64,000 nt of DNA from positions 1 to 64,000 of the forward strand of contig CALYLO010000012.1 of NCBI GenBank assembly GCA_944800085.1. The letters run 5' to 3'. The translations under genes and the position numbers were made by a program. Source of the stretch: Paenibacillus melissococcoides (lineage in GTDB: Bacteria > Bacillota > Bacilli > Paenibacillales > Paenibacillaceae). The notes below the pieces were generated by a model. The model made no database searches and was not told the DNA's origin. It saw only the letters and a program-made list of their open reading frames with translations. Each line of letters opens with the position of its first letter. The first letter of the stretch is position 1. Shown here one piece after another: positions 10,112-19,122 of this stretch.

Positions 10112-10408
10112 ATGGCACAAGTATACAAGCTGAAAAAGCCCGTCACGTTTGAGGGAAAAGAATATACCGAATTGAATCTCGATTTTGACTCTTTAACAGG
10201 TCGAGACCTGATCAACGCAGAGCGGCAATATGTTCGTTCGGCACAGGGAAACGAACTCGCAAACCTAAAAGAGATCATGAAAGAAATGCAGGTCTACATT
10301 GCGGCTTTCGCCGCAAAATGCCCGCCTGAGCTGATCCTTTCCTTGGGGCTCAAAGACGTTGCAGAAATCACGCGGTTGGTACAGGTTTTTATCTTGGGGG
10401 ACGAGTAG
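10112..10408 (+). CDS. phage tail assembly chaperone (E-like)
   Basis: The 98-residue protein starts at ATG 10112 after GGGAGG (10097-10102). It begins with a short beta segment (YKLKKPVTFEGKEYTELNLD), then helices (DLINAERQYVRS, KEIMKEMQVYIAAFAAK), like the P2 gpE family. It lies between tube and tape measure, where gpE/gpE' chaperones always lie. The downstream frame (see 10417-10563) is offset by -1 and open across the end of this gene, so an extended E-E' product by ribosomal slippage is possible. Confidence 0.65.
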   Translation: MAQVYKLKKPVTFEGKEYTELNLDFDSLTGRDLINAERQYVRSAQGNELANLKEIMKEMQVYIAAFAAKCPPELILSLGLKDVAEITRLVQVFILGDE

Positions 10409-10416
10409 GGGATCAA

Positions 10417-10563
10417 GTGAACTTAACGCGGCTGCTCCGGGAACGGGCGGCCATACTTTCGATCCGCTTCCGTACCCCAATACCCTACTGGCTCGAACTG
10501 CCGCTCGACGAGCTGCTGGAGTGGATAGACATAGGCGAGGAAATAGGCGGTGAAAACCGATGA
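10417..10563 (+). CDS. tail chaperone extension (E'-like), probable -1 frameshift product
   Basis: An open frame from 10330 to 10563 lies in the -1 frame relative to the upstream E-like gene and overlaps its last 80 bases. Its distal part from GTG 10417 reads LTRLLRERAAILSIRF, PYWLELPLDELLEWIDIGEE. A Trp-Leu-rich helical end like this is typical of gpE' extensions, which in P2 are made only as a fusion by a -1 shift. The frame could also be entered independently at GTG 10417, but no Shine-Dalgarno is evident. The stop TGA overlaps the tape-measure start (ATGA, 10560-10563). Confidence 0.5.
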   Translation: MNLTRLLRERAAILSIRFRTPIPYWLELPLDELLEWIDIGEEIGGENR

Positions 10564-13472
10564 AAACATATGAAATAGCGTACCGATTAGGAGGCCAACT
10601 ACAGGCCTCCTTTTTACGTTCTATGAGCGGTGCCGGTGCCGAGCTGGAGAAGGTTTACAACCAGTCAACGAAGCTCGACAAACGACTACGTAATAATAGC
10701 GCCGCCTTTGATAATCTCAAATCCAAGATGGCTAAGACAGTGGCCGGACTCGGCGTTGGGGCCTTTGCGATGTCCAGTTTTAAAAAGGCGATAGACTTCG
10801 AGCAGCAAATTTCCAGCATCCAGGCTGTCAGCGGGATTGCCAAGGACGCGATGGGTGAAATTGAGCAGTTGGCTTTGGACATGGGGGCGAAAACGAAATA
10901 TTCCGCCCTTGAAGCTGCCCAGGGTATCGAAGAGTTGGTCAAGGCCGGCCTTTCCACCGAAAAAATCAAAGGCGGCGGCATCGAGGCGGCATTGAACTTG
11001 GCAGCAGCCGGGGGCCTTGAGCTTGCAGACGCGGCCGAGATTATGTCCACGGCCATGAACGCATTCCGGGGCGATGCAATGGAAGCGTCGCATGCTGCTG
11101 ACATGCTGGCTGGAACCGCCAACGCTTCAGCGACGAACGTGATGGAATTGAAGATGGCACTTTCCCAGGCTTCCGCTGTCGCTTCGGGGGTAGGCTTGTC
11201 ATTTGACGATACGAATGCCGCGCTGGGGCTATTTGCAAACAATGGCCTGAAAGGTAGCGATGCTGGTACATCGTTAAAAACGATGCTGCTGAACCTTACG
11301 CCGGTTACTGCCGACGCAATCGGCGAGTTCGAACGGCTTGGCTTGATGACATTCGACGCAACCAAAGCCTTGCAGTTCTTGCAATCTCAAGGCGTCAAGC
11401 CGGCATCTACAGCAACGCGCGATGTCGTCGATGCGATGATGACCTACAGCGCCAAAATAGCAGGCGCGAAGGTCGGAAGCGATAAGGCTAATAAGGCATT
11501 CCGTGAGATGGCGTTCAACGCCGGCGCTATGAGCAGCGTATTCTACGACGCCAAGGGCAATATGCAGAACCTTGAAGTCATTTCAGGAGAGCTTAACAAA
11601 GCACTCAAAGACCTAACATCTCAGCAACGCCAGGTTGCGCTCAAAACGATGTTCGGGACGGACGCCGTTCGGGCCGCGAACATCTTGTACAAAGAAGGGG
11701 CCGAGGGCGTTCGGAACTTTTATGCGGAGGCCAGCCGGGTCACGGCCTTGGAGGTTGCGACCACGCGCCTGGACAATGCAAAGGGGTCGGTTGAACTGTT
11801 CAGGTCTGCAGTGGAAACGCTCCAAATCACGGCCATGAAAACGCTAAGCCCATCCCTCAAGAAGGTAGCCGACCTGGGGACTGAAATCGCGTCCAAACAC
11901 GGGAAGGCCGTCATGGTCCTCGGCGGAATGGCTGCAGCAGCCTACCCGATCACAAAGGTTACACGCGGCGTGATAGGACTTACCCGGGCTATCGGCGGCG
12001 CGGGTGTGGCTCTGCGGCTGCTGAGTGGACCGGTAGGCTGGGCGATTACGGCAGCCGGGGCCGTGGCTGGAGGGATCTATATGATATCGACCCGGAGCCG
12101 GCGAGCCAAAGAAGACCTGATTCAGCTTGGAAAGAAAATGGAAACCGCGTTAGGGAACTACAAGGCGGCTGACGGCCAGTTGAAGAAAATGGACGAGCTT
12201 TTAACTGAATATGACCGCCTGAAACGGAAAATCGACGAGGCAAAGGCACCGGCGGAGGAATTAGCGAATGCCCGGGCAAAGTTACAAAAAGTTGAGCAGC
12301 AGTTGATCGACATGAACCCGAATATACTGAAGTCTGAGGGTGCCAAAACCGAAATATCTCGCGAGCAGGCTGGAATAGAACGTGATAAATTGAAGATGAA
12401 ACAGCAGGCTGCAAAATTAGATTTACAAGCTGCGGTAATCGAAGCTGAATCGGAAATGCCTGAACAAAAGAAGCTGTATCAGGAAGCCGTAGAGGAACAA
12501 AAAAAGTGGGAAAACGAGTATCGCACAGGAATAGAAAGAGCACAAAAGTTAATTAAGTTTAGGGAGCGGGCCCAGAAAATACAATCAGATAGAGAGCATA
12601 GAATAATAGATTCTAAGAAAGAAGACGAGCTTTTGCGGCAACTCGCAAAGGAAGTAATCGAAGAAACCGGAATATCATCTGGCGGCATTTCAACAACGAC
12701 GGAAGCCCTACAAAAAAGTCTGGATGAAGTTATCGAAAAATATAATGAAGCCAATCAAAAAAAGGAAGAAGCTGAACAAAACGTCAAGGAACTTTCGGAC
12801 GCAGCAGTGACGGCCTTCAACAATTTTAAAAAACTCGCTGAAATCGAAGCTGGTCTTGAGATTCCAATAGAAGAAGCTGCGAAAAAGTATAACGAGCTAA
12901 CGACAGATCAGAAGGCAAACACCGAGGCAGTAATCAAAAAAATTCACGAGTTTGCTCGAAATCTTGCCGGGTTGCCAGATGAGAAGAAAATAGAGATAAA
13001 AACCTTATTCACCCAAATCGGCTTAGGGCCCCCTTCTCTTGAGCAACTAGTTTCCCGCATGGAATCTTTTGGGAAACCCAAAGAGAAAGTGGAAGCCTAT
13101 GAAGACGGTGGAATCGGAACCAAGCCACATATGGGGATCTTCGCTGAGAAAGGTCCGGAAGCCTATATCCCATTGGCAACTAACAAGCGAAGCCGCGCAT
13201 TGTCTCTGTATGACAAGGTTGGAAAGGCCTTGGGCGTCCGGGATTACAGCACCGGCGGGCTTAGGTCGAAATTGGAAAGCCCAAATTTAGCGGCAGTTCC
13301 AGCAGCGAGCGCCGGAAATGTAACGATCGGCGATTTGCATATCACGATCCAAGGCAATGCCGACGATAAGGCCATTGCAGAGCTACGCCGCGAGTTGGAT
13401 CAGTATAAGCGTAACCTTTTGGGAGCCATCCAAGAAGCAACCCGCCAGAAAGGACGTGTCAGCCTTGCGTAG
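10560..13472 (+). CDS. phage tail tape measure protein
   Basis: This is a 970-residue protein. Residues about 75-260 form the conserved phage tape-measure segment (EQQISSIQAVSGIAKDAMGE, TKYSALEAAQGIEELVKAGL, ALGLFANNGLKGSDAGTSL). A hydrophobic part near 450-510 (VMVLGGMAAAAYPITK, VGWAITAAGAVAGGIYMIS) likely spans the host membrane on DNA ejection. Residues about 520-800 are strongly coiled coil (Lys/Glu/Gln-rich). The C-terminus has GIFAEKGPEAYIPL and a final coiled coil. Its length sets tail length. ATG 10560 is coupled to the previous stop. The coding bases of the coiled-coil part (about 12,300-13,000) are visibly richer in A than the rest. Confidence 0.85.
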   Translation: MKTYEIAYRLGGQLQASFLRSMSGAGAELEKVYNQSTKLDKRLRNNSAAFDNLKSKMAKTVAGLGVGAFAMSSFKKAIDFEQQISSIQAVSGIAKDAMGEIEQLALDMGAKTKYSALEAAQGIEELVKAGLSTEKIKGGGIEAALNLAAAGGLELADAAEIMSTAMNAFRGDAMEASHAADMLAGTANASATNVMELKMALSQASAVASGVGLSFDDTNAALGLFANNGLKGSDAGTSLKTMLLNLTPVTADAIGEFERLGLMTFDATKALQFLQSQGVKPASTATRDVVDAMMTYSAKIAGAKVGSDKANKAFREMAFNAGAMSSVFYDAKGNMQNLEVISGELNKALKDLTSQQRQVALKTMFGTDAVRAANILYKEGAEGVRNFYAEASRVTALEVATTRLDNAKGSVELFRSAVETLQITAMKTLSPSLKKVADLGTEIASKHGKAVMVLGGMAAAAYPITKVTRGVIGLTRAIGGAGVALRLLSGPVGWAITAAGAVAGGIYMISTRSRRAKEDLIQLGKKMETALGNYKAADGQLKKMDELLTEYDRLKRKIDEAKAPAEELANARAKLQKVEQQLIDMNPNILKSEGAKTEISREQAGIERDKLKMKQQAAKLDLQAAVIEAESEMPEQKKLYQEAVEEQKKWENEYRTGIERAQKLIKFRERAQKIQSDREHRIIDSKKEDELLRQLAKEVIEETGISSGGISTTTEALQKSLDEVIEKYNEANQKKEEAEQNVKELSDAAVTAFNNFKKLAEIEAGLEIPIEEAAKKYNELTTDQKANTEAVIKKIHEFARNLAGLPDEKKIEIKTLFTQIGLGPPSLEQLVSRMESFGKPKEKVEAYEDGGIGTKPHMGIFAEKGPEAYIPLATNKRSRALSLYDKVGKALGVRDYSTGGLRSKLESPNLAAVPAASAGNVTIGDLHITIQGNADDKAIAELRRELDQYKRNLLGAIQEATRQKGRVSLA

Positions 13473-13677
13473 ATACATTACCACCCAGGGCGACACCTGG
13501 GACATTATCGCCCTGCAGCAGATGGGTAGCGAGACGCAAATGGCCGTACTGATGGACGTCAATCCCGACTACATCGATACGGTCATTTTTGGTTCCGGCG
13601 TCGAGCTGCAGATTCCAGAGCCGCAACAGGAGGCGGACGCCGACCTGCCGCCGTGGAGGGAGGATGACGAAGATTGA
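13465..13677 (+). CDS. phage tail protein X-like (LysM-like)
   Basis: The start chosen is TTG 13465 (MRRYITTQGDTWDIIALQQM), ten bases after AAAGGA (13450-13455) and inside the end of the tape-measure gene. The 70-residue product matches P2 gpX-like proteins, which begin with YxTxQGDTWDxIA and resemble a LysM fold; here it is followed by MAVLMDVNPDYIDTVIFGS and GVELQIPEP. The acidic tail (PPWREDDED) is short. gpX is a baseplate/tail hub component. The stop is read through the overlap TTGA into the D-like gene at 13674. Confidence 0.75.
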   Translation: MRRYITTQGDTWDIIALQQMGSETQMAVLMDVNPDYIDTVIFGSGVELQIPEPQQEADADLPPWREDDED

Positions 13678-14687
13678 GAAAGACGACCGTACACGTCACA
13701 TACAACGGCAAAAAGGTAACAAAAACTTTCACCGGAAAGATCGTTTCAGCTATATACTCCGACGGCTCAAGCGGAGAGCTGGACGATCTTTCTTTGGTTG
13801 TTGAGGACCGCGCCGGCCAGTGGATCAGCTCCTGGGCTCCACGCGAGGGCGACAAGGTCCATCTTGCTATTGAGACGGCCGACCAGGTTAAGCCTGGCGT
13901 CGTAAAAAAATTCAACCTGGGCACGTTTTTCGTTGACGAACTGGAAGTGACGGGACCGCCTTCACTCGTTACGATCCGGGCGACGTCCCACCCGGCAGCC
14001 AATGAAATCAAACAGACCAAGCGAACGAAGGTCTGGGAAAAAGTCACCTTGAAGCGCATTGCTGAGGACATAGCAAAGCGCGGCGGTTTGAAGCTTGTAT
14101 ACGACGTCAAGTTCAACCCGTCCTATGACCGCATTGACCAGACCGAGCAGACGGATACCGCCTTCTTGTACCAGCAGGCCGCGAAAGAGGGCGTTGGGAT
14201 CAAGGTTGCAAACGGGACGCTCGTCCTGTTCGATGAAGCAACCTACGAGAAAAAGGCTCCGCAGGTGACGATTGACATCGCCGCCGGCCACGCCGTCGAT
14301 TATTCGTTCCGCTGGGCGTCGAGCAACACCCGGTATGTCGCGTGCCAGGTGTCCTACACGACGCCCAAAAAGAAGAAGACTATTTCCGCCACGTACCGAG
14401 TCCCAGGAGCGCCGAAGAGCGGACCGGTGCTGAAACTGAATCAGCAGGTTGATTCCGAGGCGGAGGGGCTACGTGTGGCGCGCAATGCCCTCCGGGACAA
14501 GAACAAGGAGGCGGGCCGGGCGCAACTGACCGTAGTCGGTGATCCCCGCCTGATGACGGCCACCACGATCAAGCTCCTGAGCATCGGCCAGTTCTCGGGG
14601 ACATACATCATAGATTCGGCGACGCATCAGATCGATTCCGGAGGATACACAACCCGCCTGGAAATCCGGCGAACATTGGGGTGGTGA
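13674..14687 (+). CDS. phage late control D-like baseplate hub protein
   Basis: This 337-residue protein starts at TTG 13674, overlapping the previous stop. Motifs along the length are typical of P2 gpD/Mu gp44 hub proteins: an N-terminal barrel (TKTFTGKIVSAIYSDGSSGE, HLAIETADQVK), FFVDELEVTGPPSLVTIRAT, KTKVWEKVTLKRIAEDIAK-type segment, DRIDQTEQTDTAFLYQQAA, and a C-terminal SGTYIIDSATHQIDSGGYTT. The hub trimer holds the spike and tube. Neighbours X and V agree. No lesion is seen. The ATG of the next gene overlaps the stop (TGATG). Confidence 0.8.
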   Translation: MRKTTVHVTYNGKKVTKTFTGKIVSAIYSDGSSGELDDLSLVVEDRAGQWISSWAPREGDKVHLAIETADQVKPGVVKKFNLGTFFVDELEVTGPPSLVTIRATSHPAANEIKQTKRTKVWEKVTLKRIAEDIAKRGGLKLVYDVKFNPSYDRIDQTEQTDTAFLYQQAAKEGVGIKVANGTLVLFDEATYEKKAPQVTIDIAAGHAVDYSFRWASSNTRYVACQVSYTTPKKKKTISATYRVPGAPKSGPVLKLNQQVDSEAEGLRVARNALRDKNKEAGRAQLTVVGDPRLMTATTIKLLSIGQFSGTYIIDSATHQIDSGGYTTRLEIRRTLGW

Positions 14688-15172
14688 TGAGTATGAACCA
14701 ACGAACAGTCAAAATCGGAACAGTTACGGCGGTATCGCCGGAAGTAGGCGCGGTACGCGTGTCCTTTTTCGATGAGGATTCCGCTGTGTCCGCCTTGCTT
14801 CCCGTCATCATGCCGCCAGGTGTCACGCAGTTGCCGAAATTAAAGGATACCGTCGTCTGTGTGTTTCTATCGGCAGCCACGAACGACGGTTTTTGTCTTG
14901 GGGGCTGCTATTACATCCAGGGGGAGCAACTGCCGTCTGCAGCCCCGGCCGCCGTCCATGTTGCCAAGGTGAGCGGTACGGCTGCCAGCGCCCCATATCC
15001 GGACGGCTGGAAGGCGGAAGATACATTTATCCTCGGGTTGCGCGGCGTGGTCAAGGGGCAGCCGCAGGAGCTGACCGGCTACAAAGCTGTCTACTCCAGC
15101 AGCGGCATCGACATCGAGGCTCCGCCGGATAGTACGCTTGCGGCCGTGATGCTAGGGAGGGCTGTCACATGA
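14687..15172 (+). CDS. phage baseplate assembly protein V-like (spike)
   Basis: ATG 14687 overlaps the stop of the D-like gene; a second ATG at 14693 is possible. The 161-residue product has the OB-fold start of gpV-type proteins (RTVKIGTVTAVSPEVGAVRV, then LLPVIMPPGVTQLPKLKDTV and VCVFLSAATNDGFCLGGCYY) and a beta-rich C-terminus ending in SSGIDIEAPPDSTLAAVM. Such proteins form the membrane-piercing tip below the hub. Cysteines at CLGGC are unusual but not diagnostic. It is translationally coupled on both sides (ATGA with 15169). Confidence 0.65.
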   Translation: MSMNQRTVKIGTVTAVSPEVGAVRVSFFDEDSAVSALLPVIMPPGVTQLPKLKDTVVCVFLSAATNDGFCLGGCYYIQGEQLPSAAPAAVHVAKVSGTAASAPYPDGWKAEDTFILGLRGVVKGQPQELTGYKAVYSSSGIDIEAPPDSTLAAVMLGRAVT

Positions 15173-15561
15173 TCGGTAGCCTAGGACCTATCAATTTCTT
15201 AGTAACAGCTCACAAAATCCGTACCTTTGATAACTTCAGCCGCTCGGGCGAATACCGCTTTGCAGAAATTGAGGTATTGGGGAAAAGCCCGGTCCTGCAG
15301 CCGATTGGCCCAGGACTCGATGAGGCGCGTCTAACAATACGGCTTGACTACCTTTTCGGCATCAACGTCCGGAACGAAGTCAGCCAGCTCACGAAGCTAC
15401 ATCGTGCCGGCAAGCCGCATGCTCTGACGATAGGCGGTTCACCTATCGGTCGTTACCGTTGGGTCATTACTCACTTGGAGCAGGCTTGGGAGCGCATCGA
15501 TGCGCAGGGCCGGCTACTTACAGCAGACATAGATATCCAATTAAAGGAGTATTTGAAATGA
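15169..15561 (+). CDS. phage tail protein U-like (tail completion)
   Basis: The 130-residue protein starts at ATG 15169, overlapping the V-like stop. The series FLVTAHKIRTFDNFSRSGEY, PVLQPIGPGLDEARLTIRLD, SQLTKLHRAGKPHALTIGG and GRYRWVITHLEQAWERID matches P2 gpU-type proteins (a fold with FN-like layers and the phrase VLQxxGxxLxxxxLxxRLDY). In P2, U is close to T; here it is among baseplate genes, as in several Firmicutes myophages. The stop overlaps the next start. Confidence 0.7.
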   Translation: MIGSLGPINFLVTAHKIRTFDNFSRSGEYRFAEIEVLGKSPVLQPIGPGLDEARLTIRLDYLFGINVRNEVSQLTKLHRAGKPHALTIGGSPIGRYRWVITHLEQAWERIDAQGRLLTADIDIQLKEYLK

Positions 15562-15863
15562 AGGTGAACTTTCATCCGGCCACACGGGCCGAAGAGATCG
15601 ATCAGAATGTCCGCTGCATTGTGGACACCGTGGCCGGCACCGTGCCGCTTGACCGGGCTTTCGGTCTCGACGTCCCGCAGGACGTGCCGGCTCCATTTCT
15701 TGAGTCTCAACTTACGATGCGGGTAATTGAGGCGGTCCAGGAGTATGAACCGCGCGTGGAGGTTACCGGCGTCACGGTAGAGCCTGGGGAGGGTGGGAAA
15801 GTATACCCTCGTGTGGCTTACAACTTGATTGAGGAGGAGGCGGAGGACGTTGGCGCTGATTGA
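15558..15863 (+). CDS. phage baseplate wedge protein W-like (gp25 family)
   Basis: ATG 15558 overlaps the previous stop. The 101-residue protein has the GPW/gp25 pattern: NVRCIVDTVAGTVPLDRAFG, an early conserved Asp, LTMRVIEAVQEYEPRVEVTG and a final beta pair. gp25-like proteins start sheath assembly in contractile machines. It overlaps the J-like gene by 14 bases. No defect seen. Confidence 0.8.
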   Translation: MKVNFHPATRAEEIDQNVRCIVDTVAGTVPLDRAFGLDVPQDVPAPFLESQLTMRVIEAVQEYEPRVEVTGVTVEPGEGGKVYPRVAYNLIEEEAEDVGAD

Positions 15864-16968
15864 TCTTCCTGACATACAGTTTGTAGACATTGACGTAAAC
15901 AAGACCGTCCAAAATATGATTACGAGTTATGAGGCGTTATCTGGTCGCAAGCTGTATCCAGCGGACCCGGTTCGCCTCTTTTTATTGTCCATTGCTCAGC
16001 TCATCGTACAGCAGCGCGTGGTGATAAATCATACGGCCAAGCAAAACCTGCTCCGCTATGCAACTGGTGACTATCTGGACCACCTCGGCGCGATGGTCGA
16101 GACGGAGCGGCTGCAGGCGGAGCCCGCGAAGACAACGGTACGATTCCACCTGTCTGCACCGCGGCCGGAAGCGGTGCTCATCCCGGCGGGCATCCGGGTG
16201 AGTCCAGGCGGAGAGCTGTTCTTTGCGACCGTCACAGTCGGTGAGGTCAAGCCGGGCGCGTTGCATGTCGATGTGCCGTGCGAATGTCTGGCGCCGGGAC
16301 TGACGGGCAACGGCTTTATCCCCGGCCAGATCAATACGCTGGTGGATCCGCTGCCGTGGGTTGACCGGGTGGAAAACCTGACGGAGAGCAGCGGCGGAAC
16401 AGACCGGGAAGACGATGACCGATACCGAGAGCGGATCTATACGTCGCCGGAACGCTTTTCCGTCGCGGGGCCAACCGGCGCATACGAGTATTGGGCGAAA
16501 TCCGCGAACAAGGATATCATGGATGTCCTGGTATGGTCCCCTGCTCCTGTCGAGGTGGAGATCCGGGTGTTGATGCAGGGCGGGGAGCTACCAACCCAGG
16601 ACGTGCTCGATGCCGTTTACGACATCTGCAACGACAAACGAGTTAGGCCCTTGACCGACAAAGTCAGCGTCTTAGCCCCGGATGTCGTCAGCTACGACAT
16701 CGATCTTACGTACTGGATCGACAGCCGCAACGCGACGGACGCCGCGAACATTCAGGCCCGCATACAGCAGGCCGTTGAATCGTATATCCACTGGCAAAAA
16801 GCCCGTATTGGTCGCGATATCATTCCGTCAGATTTGATTCGCAGGGTCATGAATGCCGGCGCTCGCCGTGTAGACGTGCGTTCCCCGGTCCATTCCGTCG
16901 CCGGAAAGACGCAGGTTGCCATTGCCTCCGCGCCGAAGGTGACGTATGGAGGGCTGGAAGATGATTGA
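15850..16968 (+). CDS. phage baseplate J-like protein
   Basis: The start is TTG 15850 (LALIDLPDIQFVDIDV), preceded by GGAGG at 15841-15845, within the W-like gene. The product is 372 residues. It has the baseplate J core: YPADPVRLFLLSIAQLIVQQ, NLLRYATGDYLDHLGAMVET, DREDDDRYRERIYTSPERFS, GPTGAYEYWAKSANKDIMDV, and a C-terminal DLIRRVMNAGARRVDVRSP. J-like subunits form the wedge arms with the I-like protein. Length is normal for the family. The stop overlaps the next start (16961). Confidence 0.85.
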   Translation: MALIDLPDIQFVDIDVNKTVQNMITSYEALSGRKLYPADPVRLFLLSIAQLIVQQRVVINHTAKQNLLRYATGDYLDHLGAMVETERLQAEPAKTTVRFHLSAPRPEAVLIPAGIRVSPGGELFFATVTVGEVKPGALHVDVPCECLAPGLTGNGFIPGQINTLVDPLPWVDRVENLTESSGGTDREDDDRYRERIYTSPERFSVAGPTGAYEYWAKSANKDIMDVLVWSPAPVEVEIRVLMQGGELPTQDVLDAVYDICNDKRVRPLTDKVSVLAPDVVSYDIDLTYWIDSRNATDAANIQARIQQAVESYIHWQKARIGRDIIPSDLIRRVMNAGARRVDVRSPVHSVAGKTQVAIASAPKVTYGGLEDD

Positions 16969-17524
16969 TATCGGACAGATCCGGTTGGTTGACCTCATCC
17001 CCCCGAATCTCCGGGAGGATGAGAATGTGAGGGCTGCGGCCGAGGCGATCGACACCGAGCTGCGAGCAGTGACAGAGCTCATGCCCTCCGTTGCGATACT
17101 CCATCACATCGACACGCTGGATGAGCAGTGGGTAGACGAGCTTGCATGGCAGTTTCACGTGGATTTCTATGACCCGTCGCTGCCTATCGAGCAAAAGCGC
17201 GAGCTAGTCAAAAACTCGCTTGCCTGGCACCGGCGGAAGGGCACACCGTCGGCGGTAGAGGAACTGGTGAGGACTATCTTTCACAGTGGCGATGTGGTGG
17301 AGTGGTGGGAATACGGCGGTGAGCCCGGATACTTCCGGGTTATCGTAACTGATCCATCCGCAACCCATGAGCGCGCCAAGGAGTTTCTGGCCGCTGTAAA
17401 CTCCGTCAAAAACACACGCTCATGGCTGGAACGAATCGAGATCATCACGGCCGAGGATCTGAATTTGTATTTTGGAAACGCCCTGCACATGGGTGAATAT
17501 CTGACAATAGAACAGGTGGTGTAA
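16961..17524 (+). CDS. phage tail protein I-like (baseplate wedge)
   Basis: ATG 16961 lies in the stop of the J-like gene. The 187-residue product has the P2 gpI signature: LVDLIPPNLREDENVRAAAE, HIDTLDEQWVDELAWQFHVD, YDPSLPIEQKRELVKNSLAW, HRRKGTPSAVEELVRTIF. The last 60 residues vary in the family and here end in GEYLTIEQVV. gpI bridges J and the tail fibre. One base separates it from the fibre gene. Confidence 0.85.
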   Translation: MIDIGQIRLVDLIPPNLREDENVRAAAEAIDTELRAVTELMPSVAILHHIDTLDEQWVDELAWQFHVDFYDPSLPIEQKRELVKNSLAWHRRKGTPSAVEELVRTIFHSGDVVEWWEYGGEPGYFRVIVTDPSATHERAKEFLAAVNSVKNTRSWLERIEIITAEDLNLYFGNALHMGEYLTIEQVV

Positions 17525-17525
17525 C

Positions 17526-19112
17526 ATGGGGGCATTTGGTGGAATGATTATCACGAATAAAGGACGTGCCCTGCAAGCAAAAGCGCAAACGGGAATCGAG
17601 TTGAAATATACTCGCATCAAAGTCGGGGATGGCAAATTAGGAGGGCAGTCGATACCGACCCTGAACAATCTAATCAGCGCGAAAAAGTCCCTTGATATCA
17701 AAAAGCTCGAAGTGCGCCCGGACGGTAAGGCGGTTGTCGGGACTATGCTTTCCAACGCGGGGTTGCAATCAGGGTTTTACTTTAGGGAAATTGGCGTGTT
17801 CGCGCAGGATCCCGACGTTGGGGAAATTATGTTTTGCTACGCCAATTCTGGAGATAATGCGGAGTACATCCCGCCCGAAGGTGGACCGGACGTCATAGAA
17901 AAATACATTGATGCGGTTACGATCATACAGAACGCCCAGAATGTCAGTGCGGTAATTGATGGCTCCTTAGTATACGCAACCAATAAGGAGATGGAGGAAA
18001 AGGTAGCGAAAGCCTTGAATGAGGCGAAAGCATACACCGATCAGAAAGTGGATGATATTGACCTATCTAATATCACGCCCGAATCTATCGGAGCCGCCAA
18101 GCAGGCAGACCTGGACGCACACGCGACTGACGCGGTGAAGCATATTACGGCGGCGGAGCGGACGTCATGGAATGCAAAGGAAACTACTGATGGAGCCCAG
18201 GAAAAAGCAAACCAAGCCGAGGCAAACGCCAAAAATGCCAGCCTGCCGCGCTCAGGCGGCACAATCACGGGTGGGTTAGTCGTAAACGGTGCGCTGACAG
18301 TCCAATCGCGCAACGTCCTTGAGGAGATCGATAATGTAAAGTCATCTGTCGTTGACGGTAAGGGGAAGGTCGCGGGGGCCATCAACGACAAAGGCGGCGG
18401 GCCAGTCTCCGCGAATAGCACTTTTGACCAACTGGCTGCTGCAATCACGGGTATGCAGGAGGCAAGGGGCAACCTCGCGCTAACAAGCGCGTTTTTTGAT
18501 ATGCTCAACAGTTATACCGGCATTAGCGTGATGTTTATCAATAAGGATAATAATATCGTACTAATCCGACAAACATCATCAGGTGATCCACCAAGGTTTC
18601 AGTCAGAACTACATGAGGTGTCGCCAAACGGAACTGTTGTGAGGGCAGTACATCTGGGCGCTCCACAAGCGCTCCCGCCGAGGAGTTTTGCGGTAGGTGA
18701 TGATGTTGTGCTTGTTACGACGGAAGACCTTGCAGGCAATGGGTTCTATGAGGTATATGACCATGCAGGTACACTTATATCAAAAAGCCAGGTATCTTAC
18801 TTGGATGTTCTTAGAACACATGCAATTACTCGGGATGGTTCCATATTCATTGCTCAAAGTGGAAACCCTGTTAGGGTTGTAAACCAATCGGGCACAGCCT
18901 ATTTTTCAATGCCAGACGGCAGTGGTAATGCCTACGAATTTGTTTTCCTTAGCAAGACAAAATTATATGTGGCGCGACAAGACTCACCGACTTCACGCAA
19001 ACACACACTTATCACACGGGATGGTTTATCCTTCAGCTACGAAATGGCAGCGAGGGGGACAGGAATTACGGGAATTGTTAACTTTCTTGGAGCACACGCA
19101 TACAGAGATTAG
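17526..19112 (+). CDS. phage tail fibre protein (receptor-binding)
   Basis: The 528-residue protein starts at ATG 17526. Residues 1-150 are a conserved fibre N-terminus (FGGMIITNKGRALQAKAQTG, YFREIGVFAQDPDVGEIMFC) that docks on gpI/gpJ. Residues about 155-240 are a coiled coil with a PESIGAAKQADLDAHATDAV-type repeat common in fibres. Residues 241-300 carry SLPRSGGTITGGLVVNGALT. From about residue 315 on (18,470) the DNA is visibly more AT-rich and the protein becomes a beta-rich domain (ISVMFINKDNNIVLIRQTSS, GNAYEFVFLSKTKLYVARQD), a candidate receptor-binding module exchanged between phages. No chaperone-like small gene is clear except the next one. Confidence 0.75.
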   Translation: MGAFGGMIITNKGRALQAKAQTGIELKYTRIKVGDGKLGGQSIPTLNNLISAKKSLDIKKLEVRPDGKAVVGTMLSNAGLQSGFYFREIGVFAQDPDVGEIMFCYANSGDNAEYIPPEGGPDVIEKYIDAVTIIQNAQNVSAVIDGSLVYATNKEMEEKVAKALNEAKAYTDQKVDDIDLSNITPESIGAAKQADLDAHATDAVKHITAAERTSWNAKETTDGAQEKANQAEANAKNASLPRSGGTITGGLVVNGALTVQSRNVLEEIDNVKSSVVDGKGKVAGAINDKGGGPVSANSTFDQLAAAITGMQEARGNLALTSAFFDMLNSYTGISVMFINKDNNIVLIRQTSSGDPPRFQSELHEVSPNGTVVRAVHLGAPQALPPRSFAVGDDVVLVTTEDLAGNGFYEVYDHAGTLISKSQVSYLDVLRTHAITRDGSIFIAQSGNPVRVVNQSGTAYFSMPDGSGNAYEFVFLSKTKLYVARQDSPTSRKHTLITRDGLSFSYEMAARGTGITGIVNFLGAHAYRD

Positions 19113-19122
19113 GAGGGCTAAC

